Source of the DNA: Bradyrhizobium sp. 139
GTDB taxonomy: Bacteria > Pseudomonadota > Alphaproteobacteria > Rhizobiales > Xanthobacteraceae
Assembly (NCBI RefSeq): GCF_023074175.1
Contig: NZ_JADPKS010000050.1
Span: 1-64,000, forward strand
Direction of reading: 5' to 3'
Length of the DNA: 64,000 bases
The notes below the pieces were generated by a model that saw only the letters and a program-made list of their open reading frames with translations, searched no databases and was not told the origin of the DNA. Shown here one piece after another: positions 50,107 through 58,060 of the stretch. The position numbers were made by a program, and so were the translations under genes. How positions within the stretch are numbered: the first letter of the stretch is position 1; every line of letters starts with the position of its first letter.

Positions 50107-51771
50107 TCAGCGCCCGAAGCGCTTGGCCAGCATCTCTTTCAGGATCTGCCGCTTGATGCTTTTGTTGGTGAGCACGCCATCGTGCCACCAGAAGCCGTCG
50201 GCCTTCATCTTCTCGGCCGCGCGGACGAAGCGCTCGGCGACCTCGGTGAAATCGGCGTCGGTGTAGTTGAGGCTGAAGATCAGCCGTCCGGTGCCGACCC
50301 AGCTCAGCGCCAGGCCCTCGGCGCGCAGATAATATTGCAGCATCCAATTGTAGCGGGACGGCGTGGTGTATTTCACCGTCCAGATCGACGAGAAGTTGGC
50401 CAACCGCACCGGCAGGTCGGCATCGGTCATCATCTGGTTGAGCTTTTGCGCGCGGCCGTTCCAGGTCGCCTCCAGGTGGTCATAGATGGCGCGGAAGTTC
50501 GGGCTGGCGAGGCGGCTCAGGAACTCGTCCATCGCCGTCATGACGTAGGGGTGCGAGTTGAAAGTGCCGCGGGCGAAGCAGACGTCGGCAGGGCGGTCGT
50601 CGCGGAAACGGCGCATCAGCTCGCGTCTGCCGCAGACCACGCCGACAGGCAGGCCGCCGGCGAGGCTCTTGCCGTAGGTCACCATGTCGGCGCGGACGCC
50701 AAAGTATTCCTGGGCGCCGCCGGCGGCGAGGCGGAAGCCGACGAAGACCTCGTCGAAGATCAGCACGATGCCGCGCTCGGTGCAGACCTCGCGCAGCTTC
50801 TTCAGCCACTCGGTGTAGGCCGCGCGGTCGAAATTGCCACCGCGGGAGCTGTCGACCAGCGCGGAATCGCCGGGCGCATTGGCATTCGGATGCAGCGCCT
50901 GGAGCGGATTGACCAGCACGCAGGCGATATCTTTGCGCGTGCGCAGCACGTGCAGCGTCTTCTCCGACATCTCGGCGAGGGTGTAGGTCTCGTGCGCGGG
51001 AAGCGGATTGCCGACGCCGGGTTGCACGTCGCCCCACCAGCCGTGATAGGCGCCGGCGAAGCGGACGAGATGCGTGCGCTTGGTGTGGTAGCGCGCGAGC
51101 CGCACCGCCTGCATCACGGCTTCGGTGCCGGACATGTGGAAGGAAACTTCGTCGAGACCCGAGATCTGGCAGAGCCGGGTCACGTTGTCGAGGATGACGG
51201 GATGGTAGGGGCCAAGCACCGGCCCGAGCGCATGCGCCCGCTTCTCGGAGCCCTCGATGCACTCCTTGTAGAAGTCGTTGCCGAAGATGTTGACGCCGTA
51301 GGACCCCGTGAGATCGTAGGAGGTGTTGCCGTCGACATCGGTGACGGTGACGCCGCGCGAGGACTCCATGAAGGTCGAGGTGCCCAGCTGCTCGCGGACG
51401 AGACGCGAGAACTGGAACGGCACGCGGTAGGCTTCGGTGAAGTGCAGGTCGGAGATCTTTTCCGCCGCCTCTTTCGTCATCGCGCGGCCTTTCGGGTAGC
51501 GCTCGGCGTAGAGGCTTGCGAGGCGGAAGAAGGCCTCCTTACGCTGCGTCACCACATTCGCCGGCGCGCCGTCGCAGCCGAAATACTTGTCGCCTTCGAA
51601 CTCGTAGAACGGGAGCAGCTTGGCCACCCGGCGCGACATCTTGGAGTGCCCGGCGAGCGACCGGTGCTTGGCGCGGGACAGCTCAATCCGCGCTTTGAGC
51701 TTCGGGAAGGCGGCGGCAGCGGACGCTGCGGCGGCCACGGAAAATGAGAGAATCGGGAGTGTCGTTTCCAT
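50107..51771 (-). CDS. Class III aminotransferase (glutamate-1-semialdehyde aminomutase-like) with N-terminal extension
   Basis: The 554-residue protein has about 130 extra N-terminal residues, including a hydrophobic first 24 residues (LPILSFSVAAAASAAAAF) that may anchor it in the membrane. A PLP-dependent fold I aminotransferase domain follows. The PLP lysine is Lys368 (VTYGKSLAGGLPVG), with FDEVFVGFR (Asp340) and FHMSGTEAVMQAVRLAR. HemL itself is near 430 residues and lacks the extension. It stands between the membrane protein at 49307 and psd, divergent from psd, so a lipid-linked role is possible. The substrate is unknown. Confidence 0.88.
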   Translation of the reverse strand: METTLPILSFSVAAAASAAAAFPKLKARIELSRAKHRSLAGHSKMSRRVAKLLPFYEFEGDKYFGCDGAPANVVTQRKEAFFRLASLYAERYPKGRAMTKEAAEKISDLHFTEAYRVPFQFSRLVREQLGTSTFMESSRGVTVTDVDGNTSYDLTGSYGVNIFGNDFYKECIEGSEKRAHALGPVLGPYHPVILDNVTRLCQISGLDEVSFHMSGTEAVMQAVRLARYHTKRTHLVRFAGAYHGWWGDVQPGVGNPLPAHETYTLAEMSEKTLHVLRTRKDIACVLVNPLQALHPNANAPGDSALVDSSRGGNFDRAAYTEWLKKLREVCTERGIVLIFDEVFVGFRLAAGGAQEYFGVRADMVTYGKSLAGGLPVGVVCGRRELMRRFRDDRPADVCFARGTFNSHPYVMTAMDEFLSRLASPNFRAIYDHLEATWNGRAQKLNQMMTDADLPVRLANFSSIWTVKYTTPSRYNWMLQYYLRAEGLALSWVGTGRLIFSLNYTDADFTEVAERFVRAAEKMKADGFWWHDGVLTNKSIKRQILKEMLAKRFGR

Positions 51772-51806
51772 GACAACAAGCGCTAATACTGCGAGCTGAC
51801 AGATTC

Positions 51807-52670
51807 ATGACAGTCAAAGCCCTCATCGCCTGTTTCACCCAGCAGGAAGACCTCAATTTCCTGTTGACCAACCGCATCCCCCGCGCGGCGCTGACCCGCT
51901 TCATGGGCTGGTTCTCCAAGATCAAGAACCCGCTCATTCGGGACGGCTCCATCGCTCTGTGGAAGCTGTTTTCCGACCTCGATTTGACGGAGGCGCGCAA
52001 GACTCATTTCAGGAGCCTGCACGACTGCTTCACCCGGGAGCTGAAGCCCGGCCTGCGGCCGTTCGATCCGGATCCGTCGATCGTGGCCAGCCCCTCGGAC
52101 GGTATCGTCGGCGCCCATGGCCGCATCGCCGATACCGAGCTGTTCCAGGTCAAGGGCGCGCCCTATTCGCTGCTCGACCTGCTCGGCGATTCCGCGCTGG
52201 TCAATCAGCACCGCAACGGCTCCTTCGTCACGCTGCGGCTGACCTCGAGCATGTATCACCGCTTCCATGCGCCCTTCGATGCGCATATCGAGCGCGTCAC
52301 GCTGATCCATGGCGATGTCTGGAACGTCAATCCGATCGCGTTGAAGCGGGTCGAGCGCTTGTTCTGCAAGAACGAGCGCGCGGTGATCCGCACGCACCTT
52401 GCGACCGGCGAGGCCGTGACGCTGGTGCCGGTCGCCGCGATCCTGGTCGCAAGCATACGCCTGCATTTCCTCGACATGGTGCTGAATGCGCAGACGCGCG
52501 GCCCGGTCAATTTTCCCTGCAACGTCCAGGTGGCCAAAGGCGAGGAGCTCGGCTGGTTCGAGCATGGCTCGACCATCATCATCCTCGCGCCGGGCGATTT
52601 CACGTTCTGCGACGGAATCGGAGAGGGCAGCCGTGTTCGCGCAGGTCAAGCGCTGTTGAAGAGAAACTAG
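51807..52670 (+). CDS. psd: Phosphatidylserine decarboxylase
   Basis: The 287-residue enzyme makes phosphatidylethanolamine from phosphatidylserine. The autocleavage site, normally Leu-Gly-Ser-Thr, is at GWFEHGSTIIIL with Gly254-Ser255, where the pyruvoyl group is formed. SSMYHRFHAPFDAHIERVTLIHGDVWNVNP carries the histidines typical of the proenzyme, and PSDGIVGAHGRIADTE matches. The start ATG at 51807 lies 35 bases from the divergent aminotransferase start. Together with pmtA it provides phosphatidylcholine precursors. Confidence 0.95.
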   Translation: MTVKALIACFTQQEDLNFLLTNRIPRAALTRFMGWFSKIKNPLIRDGSIALWKLFSDLDLTEARKTHFRSLHDCFTRELKPGLRPFDPDPSIVASPSDGIVGAHGRIADTELFQVKGAPYSLLDLLGDSALVNQHRNGSFVTLRLTSSMYHRFHAPFDAHIERVTLIHGDVWNVNPIALKRVERLFCKNERAVIRTHLATGEAVTLVPVAAILVASIRLHFLDMVLNAQTRGPVNFPCNVQVAKGEELGWFEHGSTIIILAPGDFTFCDGIGEGSRVRAGQALLKRN

Positions 52671-52732
52671 CCTTCAATCCGCCGCGCCCGCCGCCTATAT
52701 GGTGGGCGGGGACGATCGACACGGATTTGGTG

Positions 52733-53299
52733 ATGGCACGGGCGCCGGTCATGGCGGCGGGTGGTATTGTGCTGCGGCGTGGGGCGCCGCCGCTGATCGC
52801 CGTCGTGCGCCAGCGCAAGCGTAACGAATGGGTTTTGCCCAAGGGCAAGCTCGATGACGGCGAGACGCCGAAACAGGCAGCGCATCGCGAGGTGCTGGAA
52901 GAGACCGGCCACCACGTCGCCATCCACGAATTTTTGGGCACGCTCGTCTATCAGTCGGGCGGCCGCTCCAAGGTCGTGCATTTCTGGCGCATGGAGGCCG
53001 AGGGCGGTCCCGTCCGCAAGCTGATGAGCGACATCAAGGCGATCGACTGGCTGACGCTGGAGGACGCGCTCGCGCGCCTGTCGCGCGAATATGAGCGCGC
53101 GTTCCTGACCCAGACCGGCCCGATCGCGATCGCAGCCGCCGGCCTCGCGGCGGCTGATGCGGAAGCCACACCGCGGCTAGCGACCGACGATGTCGACGTC
53201 GCCATGCAGGCGCTGACATCGACCGAAGCCGCCACGGTCGACGAGCCGCGTCATGGCCTGTTGCAGAAGGTGAGGGTGTGGCTGCGCGGCGAGGCGTGA
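52733..53299 (+). CDS. Nudix hydrolase
   Basis: The 188-residue protein has a Nudix domain with the full box G38-x5-E44-x7-R52-E-V-L-E-E-T-G59 (GKLDDGETPKQAAHREVLEETG). It hydrolyses nucleoside diphosphate derivatives. The N-terminus AAGGIVLRRGAPPLIAVVRQRKRNEWVLPKG is like the diadenosine-polyphosphate branch. A C-terminal extension of about 60 residues has no known domain. The ATG at 52733 is chosen; the frame is open far upstream. It begins 62 bases after psd on the same strand. Confidence 0.92.
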   Translation: MARAPVMAAGGIVLRRGAPPLIAVVRQRKRNEWVLPKGKLDDGETPKQAAHREVLEETGHHVAIHEFLGTLVYQSGGRSKVVHFWRMEAEGGPVRKLMSDIKAIDWLTLEDALARLSREYERAFLTQTGPIAIAAAGLAAADAEATPRLATDDVDVAMQALTSTEAATVDEPRHGLLQKVRVWLRGEA

Positions 53300-53374
53300 G
53301 TTCTCTTCTTCACCTCGCCCCGCTTGCGGCAGGGCAATCGCATATGAAAAAAACGGGCGGGAGCTCGCCTGCGG

Positions 53375-53418
53375 CCATCCTTCGAGACGCCCGCCTGCGG
53401 CGGGCCCTCAGGATGAGG
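53375..53418. repeat. Short copy of the CCTTCGAGACGCCCGCC repeat
   Basis: CCATCCTTCGAGACGCCCGCCTGCGGCGGGCCCTCAGGATGAGG is a single-arm version of the family at 45751-45799 in the opposite orientation. It is in the space after the Nudix gene. Confidence 0.75.
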
Positions 53419-53512
53419 TCGCGTTTCGCGGAGAGATATCAGACCCTCGCATGGGCGGGGCGACGTTCAAACGCCAGGTCCCTGGGGCCGGCGTCGTCAC
53501 ATCGTCATGGCC

Positions 53513-53587
53513 GGGCCGTCCCGGCCATCCACGCCTTGATGCGCGGTACGAAGAACGTGGATGTCCGGGACAAGCCCGGGCATGACG
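53513..53587. repeat. Dispersed inverted repeat, copy C (CGTCATGGCCGGG type)
   Basis: CGTCATGGCCGGGCCGTCCCGGCCATCCACG and CGTGGATGTCCGGGACAAGCCCGGGCATGACG face each other. It belongs with 3944-4028 and 50001-50088. Together with 53375-53418 it explains the whole gap 53300-53625. Confidence 0.85.
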
Positions 53588-53625
53588 AGTGATTGTGTAC
53601 GTCGCGGCGGGTGACGCCTTCGGCA

Positions 53626-54393
53626 TCAGCTCACGCGCTTCCAGATCTGGCCGCCGCAGAACATGCCGCCGAAGGCGCAGCCCTGAACACGCATCGCGTT
53701 CGGTCCCTTCATCGCGATCGTCGAATCGTAGTTGCGGCCGGAGTCGGGGTCGTGGATGCGGCCGCTCCACTTCGAGCCCTCAGGCTTCATGTTGATCAAG
53801 ATCCGCTCATTGGTCTTCTCTGCATAGCCGCACAGGCTGGTGCCGCACTGTTCGACGCGGACATTGCCCTTGTTCTCTTCGCTCGCCCACACGCCGATCG
53901 GCGTGCTGGCGGCCGGCGCAGGCGCGGTGGCCATCGGAGCCGGAGCGGGCGCCGGAGCAATCGCGACCGGCGCGGGCGCAGCAACGGGCGCCGTCTGCAT
54001 CGTGTTGTCGTAGGCGGCGGCCGGAGCAGCGGTGATTGTCGCGGCCGGGGCGGCGGGAGCAGGAGCGGCGGACGCAGCCGGCGCGGTCGCCTGCACCGGC
54101 GCCTGCTGCACGGGAGCCGGCGCGGGCTGCGCAGTCGTGGCCGGAGCCGGCGTGGTGTCGATGTCATCGTCCTTCGAACCGCCAAGGCCGTTGAGGTTGA
54201 TGTTGTTCAGCTTGATCGGCTTGTCCGACAGACCCGGCGCGACGATGGTCACGCAGTTGAGCGAGGCGCAGTTGCGCGGCGTCTCGATGCGGATGTGCTG
54301 GCCTTCGATCTGGAACGAGATCGAATTGCCGGCATGCGCGGCGGTGGTCGAAGCGAGGAAGAGCGCGGTGGCGGCGATGGTGAGCTTGTTCAT
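53626..54393 (-). CDS. Secreted protein with Ala/Pro-rich linker and DUF2147 domain
   Basis: The 255-residue protein has a signal peptide (about 1-22, ending AHAGN). A small N-terminal part (SISFQIEGQHIRIETPRNCASLNC) and a very long Ala/Pro-rich linker (about 80-165) follow. The C-terminal DUF2147-like domain reads GVWASEENKGNVRVEQCGTSLCGYAEKTNERIL to GMFCGGQIWKRVS. DUF2147 proteins are secreted and uncharacterised. The linker may span the cell wall or periplasm. The start ATG has GGAGGTTGTC upstream (AACCTCCG on the plus strand). Confidence 0.85.
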   Translation of the reverse strand: MNKLTIAATALFLASTTAAHAGNSISFQIEGQHIRIETPRNCASLNCVTIVAPGLSDKPIKLNNINLNGLGGSKDDDIDTTPAPATTAQPAPAPVQQAPVQATAPAASAAPAPAAPAATITAAPAAAYDNTMQTAPVAAPAPVAIAPAPAPAPMATAPAPAASTPIGVWASEENKGNVRVEQCGTSLCGYAEKTNERILINMKPEGSKWSGRIHDPDSGRNYDSTIAMKGPNAMRVQGCAFGGMFCGGQIWKRVS

Positions 54394-54533
54394 GACAACC
54401 TCCGAAAATTGCGTGGTGCCGATATGGACTGAAGTCGCTGGTGGATGAAGCCGGGTTCGACCCTAGGCCTGCTAGGTCCCGCCTTCTGTGATGGACGTCA
54501 CAAGGGTCCGGCGCCGTCTGGGCGAGGCAGACG

Positions 54534-54677
54534 ATGACGTTGAAAGCCTCCGGCAAGCTCCGTGTCAAAGCCTGCGTGCCTGGCCACTTCTTTTGCTGCG
54601 GCAATGACTGGATGCGCGTCGAGGAGCAGCGGGAGAAGCTGATCACGACGTCGCGGCAATGGAGTGCGAGGTCGTAG
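54534..54677 (+). CDS. Possible small cysteine-containing protein (47 residues)
   Basis: An ORF from ATG 54534 to TAG (54675-54677) encodes MTLKASGKLRVKACVPGHFF, then CCGNDWMRVEEQREKL. GAGG lies six bases before the start. It lies in a 626-base gap with no larger gene. Composition is plausible, but at this GC content it could be a chance frame. It has one Cys plus a Cys-Cys pair. Confidence 0.35.
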   Translation: MTLKASGKLRVKACVPGHFFCCGNDWMRVEEQREKLITTSRQWSARS

Positions 54678-54746
54678 CGTATCGCGATACAAGCGCAATC
54701 TACGAAAAGGGAAGAGCGGCAGCCTTCGATGCGCTTTGATGCGTCG

Positions 54747-54830
54747 CTAGATCATGCCGAGCACGATGGCGCCGACGAAGGCCATGGCGAGGTACGCGGC
54801 GATAACGCTCAATCTTGCAGCGAACGTCAT
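54747..54830 (-). CDS. Very small membrane protein (27 residues)
   Basis: The ORF starts with ATG at 54830 and ends with TAG at 54749-54747. It encodes 27 residues, MTFAARLSVIAAYLAMAFVG then AIVLGMI, almost entirely one hydrophobic helix with a single basic residue near the front. GGGAGC lies upstream as a ribosome-binding site. Tiny single-helix proteins of this type are common in Bradyrhizobium annotations as I recall. The GC-rich hairpin at 54836-54867 is in its leader. Confidence 0.6.
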   Translation of the reverse strand: MTFAARLSVIAAYLAMAFVGAIVLGMI

Positions 54831-54835
54831 GAGGT

Positions 54836-54867
54836 CGCTCCCGCTGCTCGCGCGCTCTGCGCGGGAG
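54836..54867. other. Hairpin in the leader of the 27-residue membrane protein
   Basis: GCTCCCGC...GCGGGAGC with inner GCGCGCTCTGCGCG forms a long stem six bases upstream of the tiny gene's start codon. It includes the ribosome-binding bases on the minus strand, so it could affect translation. Confidence 0.45.
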
Positions 54868-55019
54868 CAGCATGGTTAACAGAAAGTCTCTTTTCGAAAA
54901 AGTCAGCCTTGCTGTCGCTCATCCCGGCGGCATTCTGGCGTGCGCAGGCCGGCATGGTTAAAGAAGGCTGAAATCAACGCGTTGAAGAGTCTTTAAGTAA
55001 ATTCACCGAACCTGCGTGC

Positions 55020-56225
55020 ATGACGCGCGGAGTTCGTTTGTATCTCGTCGGCTCCATCGTCCTTGTTTCGCTAGCGGGTTGCGGACGCGGCTTCTTCCAG
55101 GCCGAACGTGAACCGTGGCGGGCCGAGGCCGAAGCGGCGTGCCTGAAATCGGGCGCGGTGAAAGAGGGGCCAGATCTCGTCCGCATCGACCCGATCTCCG
55201 GGCCAGGCATGTGCGGCGCCGAGTTTCCGCTCAAGGTCGCGGCCATCGGCGAAGCCTCGAGCAGCTACGGCTTTGCCGATGAGGAACTGCGCCCGCCGGG
55301 GAGCGTCGGCAACCAGCCGCGCTGGCCGGTGACGCAGCCGCGATCGAACTTGCCGCAGAGCCAGAACTATCCGGCCTCCTCCTATCCGCAGCGGTCGAAT
55401 TATCCCGAGAGCGCGGTGCGTCAGCCCTCCGGCTATGCCGCGCCGTCCGGCCCGGTGTCGTTGAACGCGCCCGGCGTGGCGCCGCAGGACGACGAGATCG
55501 ACCTGCCGCCCGAGGGCACCGATGCCGCGGGCGCGGCGCGCTACATGAATGCGCCGAGCTATCCGGCGCGGCCGGCACCGTACTCGCAGGCGCCCGTGCA
55601 GCAACCGCTGCCGCGTCTTGGTCCGGCGCAGGGCAATCCCGTCACCGCCGTCGGTCCCGTCGCGATCAAGCCGACTGCGACGCTGGCCTGTCCGATCGTC
55701 TCCGAGCTGGACCGCTGGCTCGCCGACACCGTGCAGCCATCGGCGATGCGCTGGTTCGGCGCACGCGTCGCCGAGATCAAGCAGATCTCCGCCTATTCCT
55801 GTCGCGGCATGAACGGCAATTCGCATGCCCACATTTCCGAGCACGCCTTCGGCAATGCGCTCGACATCGCCGCTTTCGTGCTCGCCGACGGCCGCCGCGT
55901 CACCGTAAAAGATGGCTGGCGCGGCATGCCGGAAGAGCAGGGGTTCTTGCGCGACGTGCAGTCGGGCGCGTGCGCGCATTTCACGACGGTGCTCGCGCCG
56001 GGCTCCAACGTCTATCATTACGATCACATCCACGTCGACCTGATGCGCCGCGCCAGCCGCCGCCTGATCTGCCAGCCTGCCGCCGTCTCCGGCGAAGAGG
56101 TCGCCGGGCGCGCTCAGCAGCGCAACCCCTACGCTGGCCGGCGTGATCCCACCATCACCGGCTCGCTCGGAACGCGCAAGAGCACGACGCGCAAGCAGGA
56201 AGAGGACGAGTACGCCGACGATTAA
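55020..56225 (+). CDS. Extensin-like lipoprotein
   Basis: The 401-residue protein has a lipobox-like N-terminus (VLVSLAGCGRGFF, Cys at about 21), so it is probably a lipoprotein. A Pro/Ser/Tyr/Asn-rich linker from about 90 to 215 follows, then an extensin-like C-terminal domain (about 220-350): LACPIVSELDRWLADTVQPSA, SCRGMNGNSHAHISEHAFGNALDIAAF and YHYDHIHVDLMRR. That domain has a histidine/aspartate pattern of a D,D-peptidase-type metal centre (HAFGNALDI and HIH). It likely acts at peptidoglycan. The phosphatase gene begins two bases after its stop codon. Confidence 0.9.
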   Translation: MTRGVRLYLVGSIVLVSLAGCGRGFFQAEREPWRAEAEAACLKSGAVKEGPDLVRIDPISGPGMCGAEFPLKVAAIGEASSSYGFADEELRPPGSVGNQPRWPVTQPRSNLPQSQNYPASSYPQRSNYPESAVRQPSGYAAPSGPVSLNAPGVAPQDDEIDLPPEGTDAAGAARYMNAPSYPARPAPYSQAPVQQPLPRLGPAQGNPVTAVGPVAIKPTATLACPIVSELDRWLADTVQPSAMRWFGARVAEIKQISAYSCRGMNGNSHAHISEHAFGNALDIAAFVLADGRRVTVKDGWRGMPEEQGFLRDVQSGACAHFTTVLAPGSNVYHYDHIHVDLMRRASRRLICQPAAVSGEEVAGRAQQRNPYAGRRDPTITGSLGTRKSTTRKQEEDEYADD

Positions 56226-56226
56226 G

Positions 56227-56814
56227 ATGACCGCCGACATCATCCGCTATCTCACCCACCCGCAGGTGCAAATCGATCCCGCCGTGCCGGTGCCGCAATG
56301 GGGCCTGAGCCCGGTCGGTCGCGTGCGCACCGAGACGGCGGCACAGGCGAACTGGCTCGCGAACACCACGCAAATTATCTCCAGCGGCGAACGCAAGGCG
56401 ATCGAGACCGCCGAGATCATTGCAGCCCGGCTCGGCCTCATGATCGAGATCCGCGAGGCCATGCACGAGAACGACCGCTCCGCGACCGGCTTTCTGAAGC
56501 CCGTCGAGTTTGAAGCGGTTGCCGATCAGTTTTTCGCGGAGCCGCATCTCAGCGTCCGCGGCTGGGAGCGCGCCGTGGATGCACAGGCGCGCATCGTGCG
56601 CGAGGCCGAAACCGTGCTCGCCCGCAACCGTCCGGGCGATGTTCTCTTCGTCGGTCACGGCGCCGTCGGTACGCTGCTGTTCTGCCGCACTGCCGGCCAT
56701 CCTATCGATCGCGCCTACGATCAGCCCGCCGGCGGCGGCCACGTCTTTGCGTTCACGCGCGAGGCGCGCCAGATCCTGCACAGCTGGCGACGACTGGAAG
56801 AGATCGGGACGTAG
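56227..56814 (+). CDS. Histidine phosphatase family protein with variant RHG motif
   Basis: The 195-residue protein has the fold of the phosphoglycerate mutase-like histidine phosphatases: GLSPVGRVRTETAAQANWL, IISSGERKAIETAEIIAARLGL, REAMHENDRSATGF and VLFVGHGAVGTLLFCRTAG. The usual N-terminal catalytic RHG is replaced by YLTHPQV (Thr-His-Pro), although the second histidine (GHG) is kept. This branch may still be active, since a histidine remains at the right place. The ATG at 56227 is chosen because it lies next to the extensin gene stop. Confidence 0.88.
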   Translation: MTADIIRYLTHPQVQIDPAVPVPQWGLSPVGRVRTETAAQANWLANTTQIISSGERKAIETAEIIAARLGLMIEIREAMHENDRSATGFLKPVEFEAVADQFFAEPHLSVRGWERAVDAQARIVREAETVLARNRPGDVLFVGHGAVGTLLFCRTAGHPIDRAYDQPAGGGHVFAFTREARQILHSWRRLEEIGT

Positions 56815-56832
56815 CTCGGTGAAGCTGGAAAC

Positions 56833-57174
56833 TCATTTCGAGGTCGGCTTCGACGGTGCGGGGACCAGCCCCATGCACCGCTGCACCTCGCCGGGGACGT
56901 TGTAGGTCCGCATGATATGGCGGCTGTCGCGCAGGCCGGTCGCCTCACGTTGCACCACGAACATCCAGAGCGCCTGGCCGGCTTCCATCACCAGCTTGCG
57001 CCGGACCGGCTGCATCGAAGCAGGCACCTCCGCGGCAGCGTGCGCGGCGTCGAACTCGCGCAAACGCGTGAGCGCCTGTTCGAGTGTACGGCCCATCCGG
57101 CCAAGCGCGGAGGCCTGTTCCTGGACGATCTCATAATGGAGGATATCGACGGGCGGGCGAAGATCACGAGACAT
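56833..57174 (-). CDS. Small conserved-looking protein (possible DUF6665)
   Basis: The 113-residue protein starts MSRDLRPPVDILHYEIVQEQASALGRMGRTLEQAL, then has a long helical part (VRRKLVMEAGQALWMFVVQREATGLRDSRHIMRTY) and a proline-rich tail. The opening motif is like that of DUF6665 as I remember it; the assignment is tentative. It has no signal or membrane segment. It is convergent with the phosphatase and upstream of nothing on its strand. The function is unknown. Confidence 0.75.
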   Translation of the reverse strand: MSRDLRPPVDILHYEIVQEQASALGRMGRTLEQALTRLREFDAAHAAAEVPASMQPVRRKLVMEAGQALWMFVVQREATGLRDSRHIMRTYNVPGEVQRCMGLVPAPSKPTSK

Positions 57175-57229
57175 GAGCCCAAATATAATGGCGCCGGAGC
57201 GGCCGACGCAACGCGCGTCCTGCTTGCCG

Positions 57230-57865
57230 TTATTTCGCGCGGTACGCCGCCAGAAACATCCGCGTCGCGCTGTCGACCACCTCGATCATGCGTTCTTCCG
57301 ACGGCGCGGGTGCGGCCTGGAAGACGAAGGGCAGGAACAGTGAGGCCTTGCACAGTTCCATGAACTGCGACGCCGCAAGATCGCTATCGTCGATCTTGAG
57401 ATCGCCGGACGCGACGTGGGCCTTGAGATAGTCGGAGAGGCGGTTGATGGTCTTGTCCAGCACGCGCAAATAATAACGGCGGCCGACATCGGGCATGCGC
57501 TCGGCGATCGCCATCACGGTGCGGATCGCCGATCCGCCGCCGGGCCGGCAAAGTAGGTGGATGTAGGCGCGGCCGAAATCCCTCAGCGTGGTCTCAGCGT
57601 CGCGCGCGGGATCGAAATTGAACACGACCTGGCCGAACTGGAGCGCCTCCTGCTCGAGGATGGCTTCGAACAGGGCGCATTTGTCGGCGAAGTAGACGTA
57701 GAGCGTGCCCTTGGAGACCTGCGCGGCACGCGCGATCTCGCCCATGCTGGCGCCGTCAAAACCGAGATCCATGAACACCTTGCGGGCACCGTCCAGAATT
57801 TGGCGGCGCTTGGAGCTGTCCTCCTCCGGAATGACGTGCAGATGTTCGCGACTGGCTACAACCAT
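57230..57865 (-). CDS. TetR family transcriptional regulator
   Basis: The 211-residue protein has a TetR N-terminal DNA-binding domain (KRRQILDGARKVFMDLGFDGASMGEIARAAQVSKGTLYVYFADKCALF, about 19-66) with a helix-turn-helix. The helical ligand domain includes FMELCKASLFLPFVF and AERMPDVGRRYYLRVLDKT. It is divergent from the EmrA/EmrB genes, and a 21-bp palindrome at 57964-57984 lies between. It therefore probably represses the efflux pair and is released by a drug or other ligand. The start is the ATG at 57865 (an upstream TTG cannot be excluded). Confidence 0.92.
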   Translation of the reverse strand: MVVASREHLHVIPEEDSSKRRQILDGARKVFMDLGFDGASMGEIARAAQVSKGTLYVYFADKCALFEAILEQEALQFGQVVFNFDPARDAETTLRDFGRAYIHLLCRPGGGSAIRTVMAIAERMPDVGRRYYLRVLDKTINRLSDYLKAHVASGDLKIDDSDLAASQFMELCKASLFLPFVFQAAPAPSEERMIEVVDSATRMFLAAYRAK

Positions 57866-57963
57866 TGGTTCAGCGTCTCGGAAGGTTTTTGCATTGGGCC
57901 CGGACTATGAAACCCAAATAGAGGATTCGGGCCAGTAGGGTCCCGCCCGGCATATTATGTATG

Positions 57964-57984
57964 TTGACCGAACCGTTCGGTCAA
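57964..57984. promoter_or_regulatory. Palindromic TetR-type operator
   Basis: TTGACCGAACCGTTCGGTCAA has perfect 9-base arms (TTGACCGAA/TTCGGTCAA) around a 3-base centre. It lies in the 195-base space between the tetR and emrA-like genes, 77 bases before the emrA start. Length and symmetry are right for a TetR dimer site. Confidence 0.8.
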
Positions 57985-58060
57985 TGGTATTTGGAATGGC
58001 GGGAGGGAACCGGTCGCAGGACGGCCGTCCTTGATCGCGCTTTATTTCGGGGAGGCCTTT

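Noticed and set aside
50001..51747. A 586-residue plus-strand open frame opposite the aminotransferase gene
   Set aside because: It is an antisense frame with low-complexity composition and begins within a dispersed repeat.
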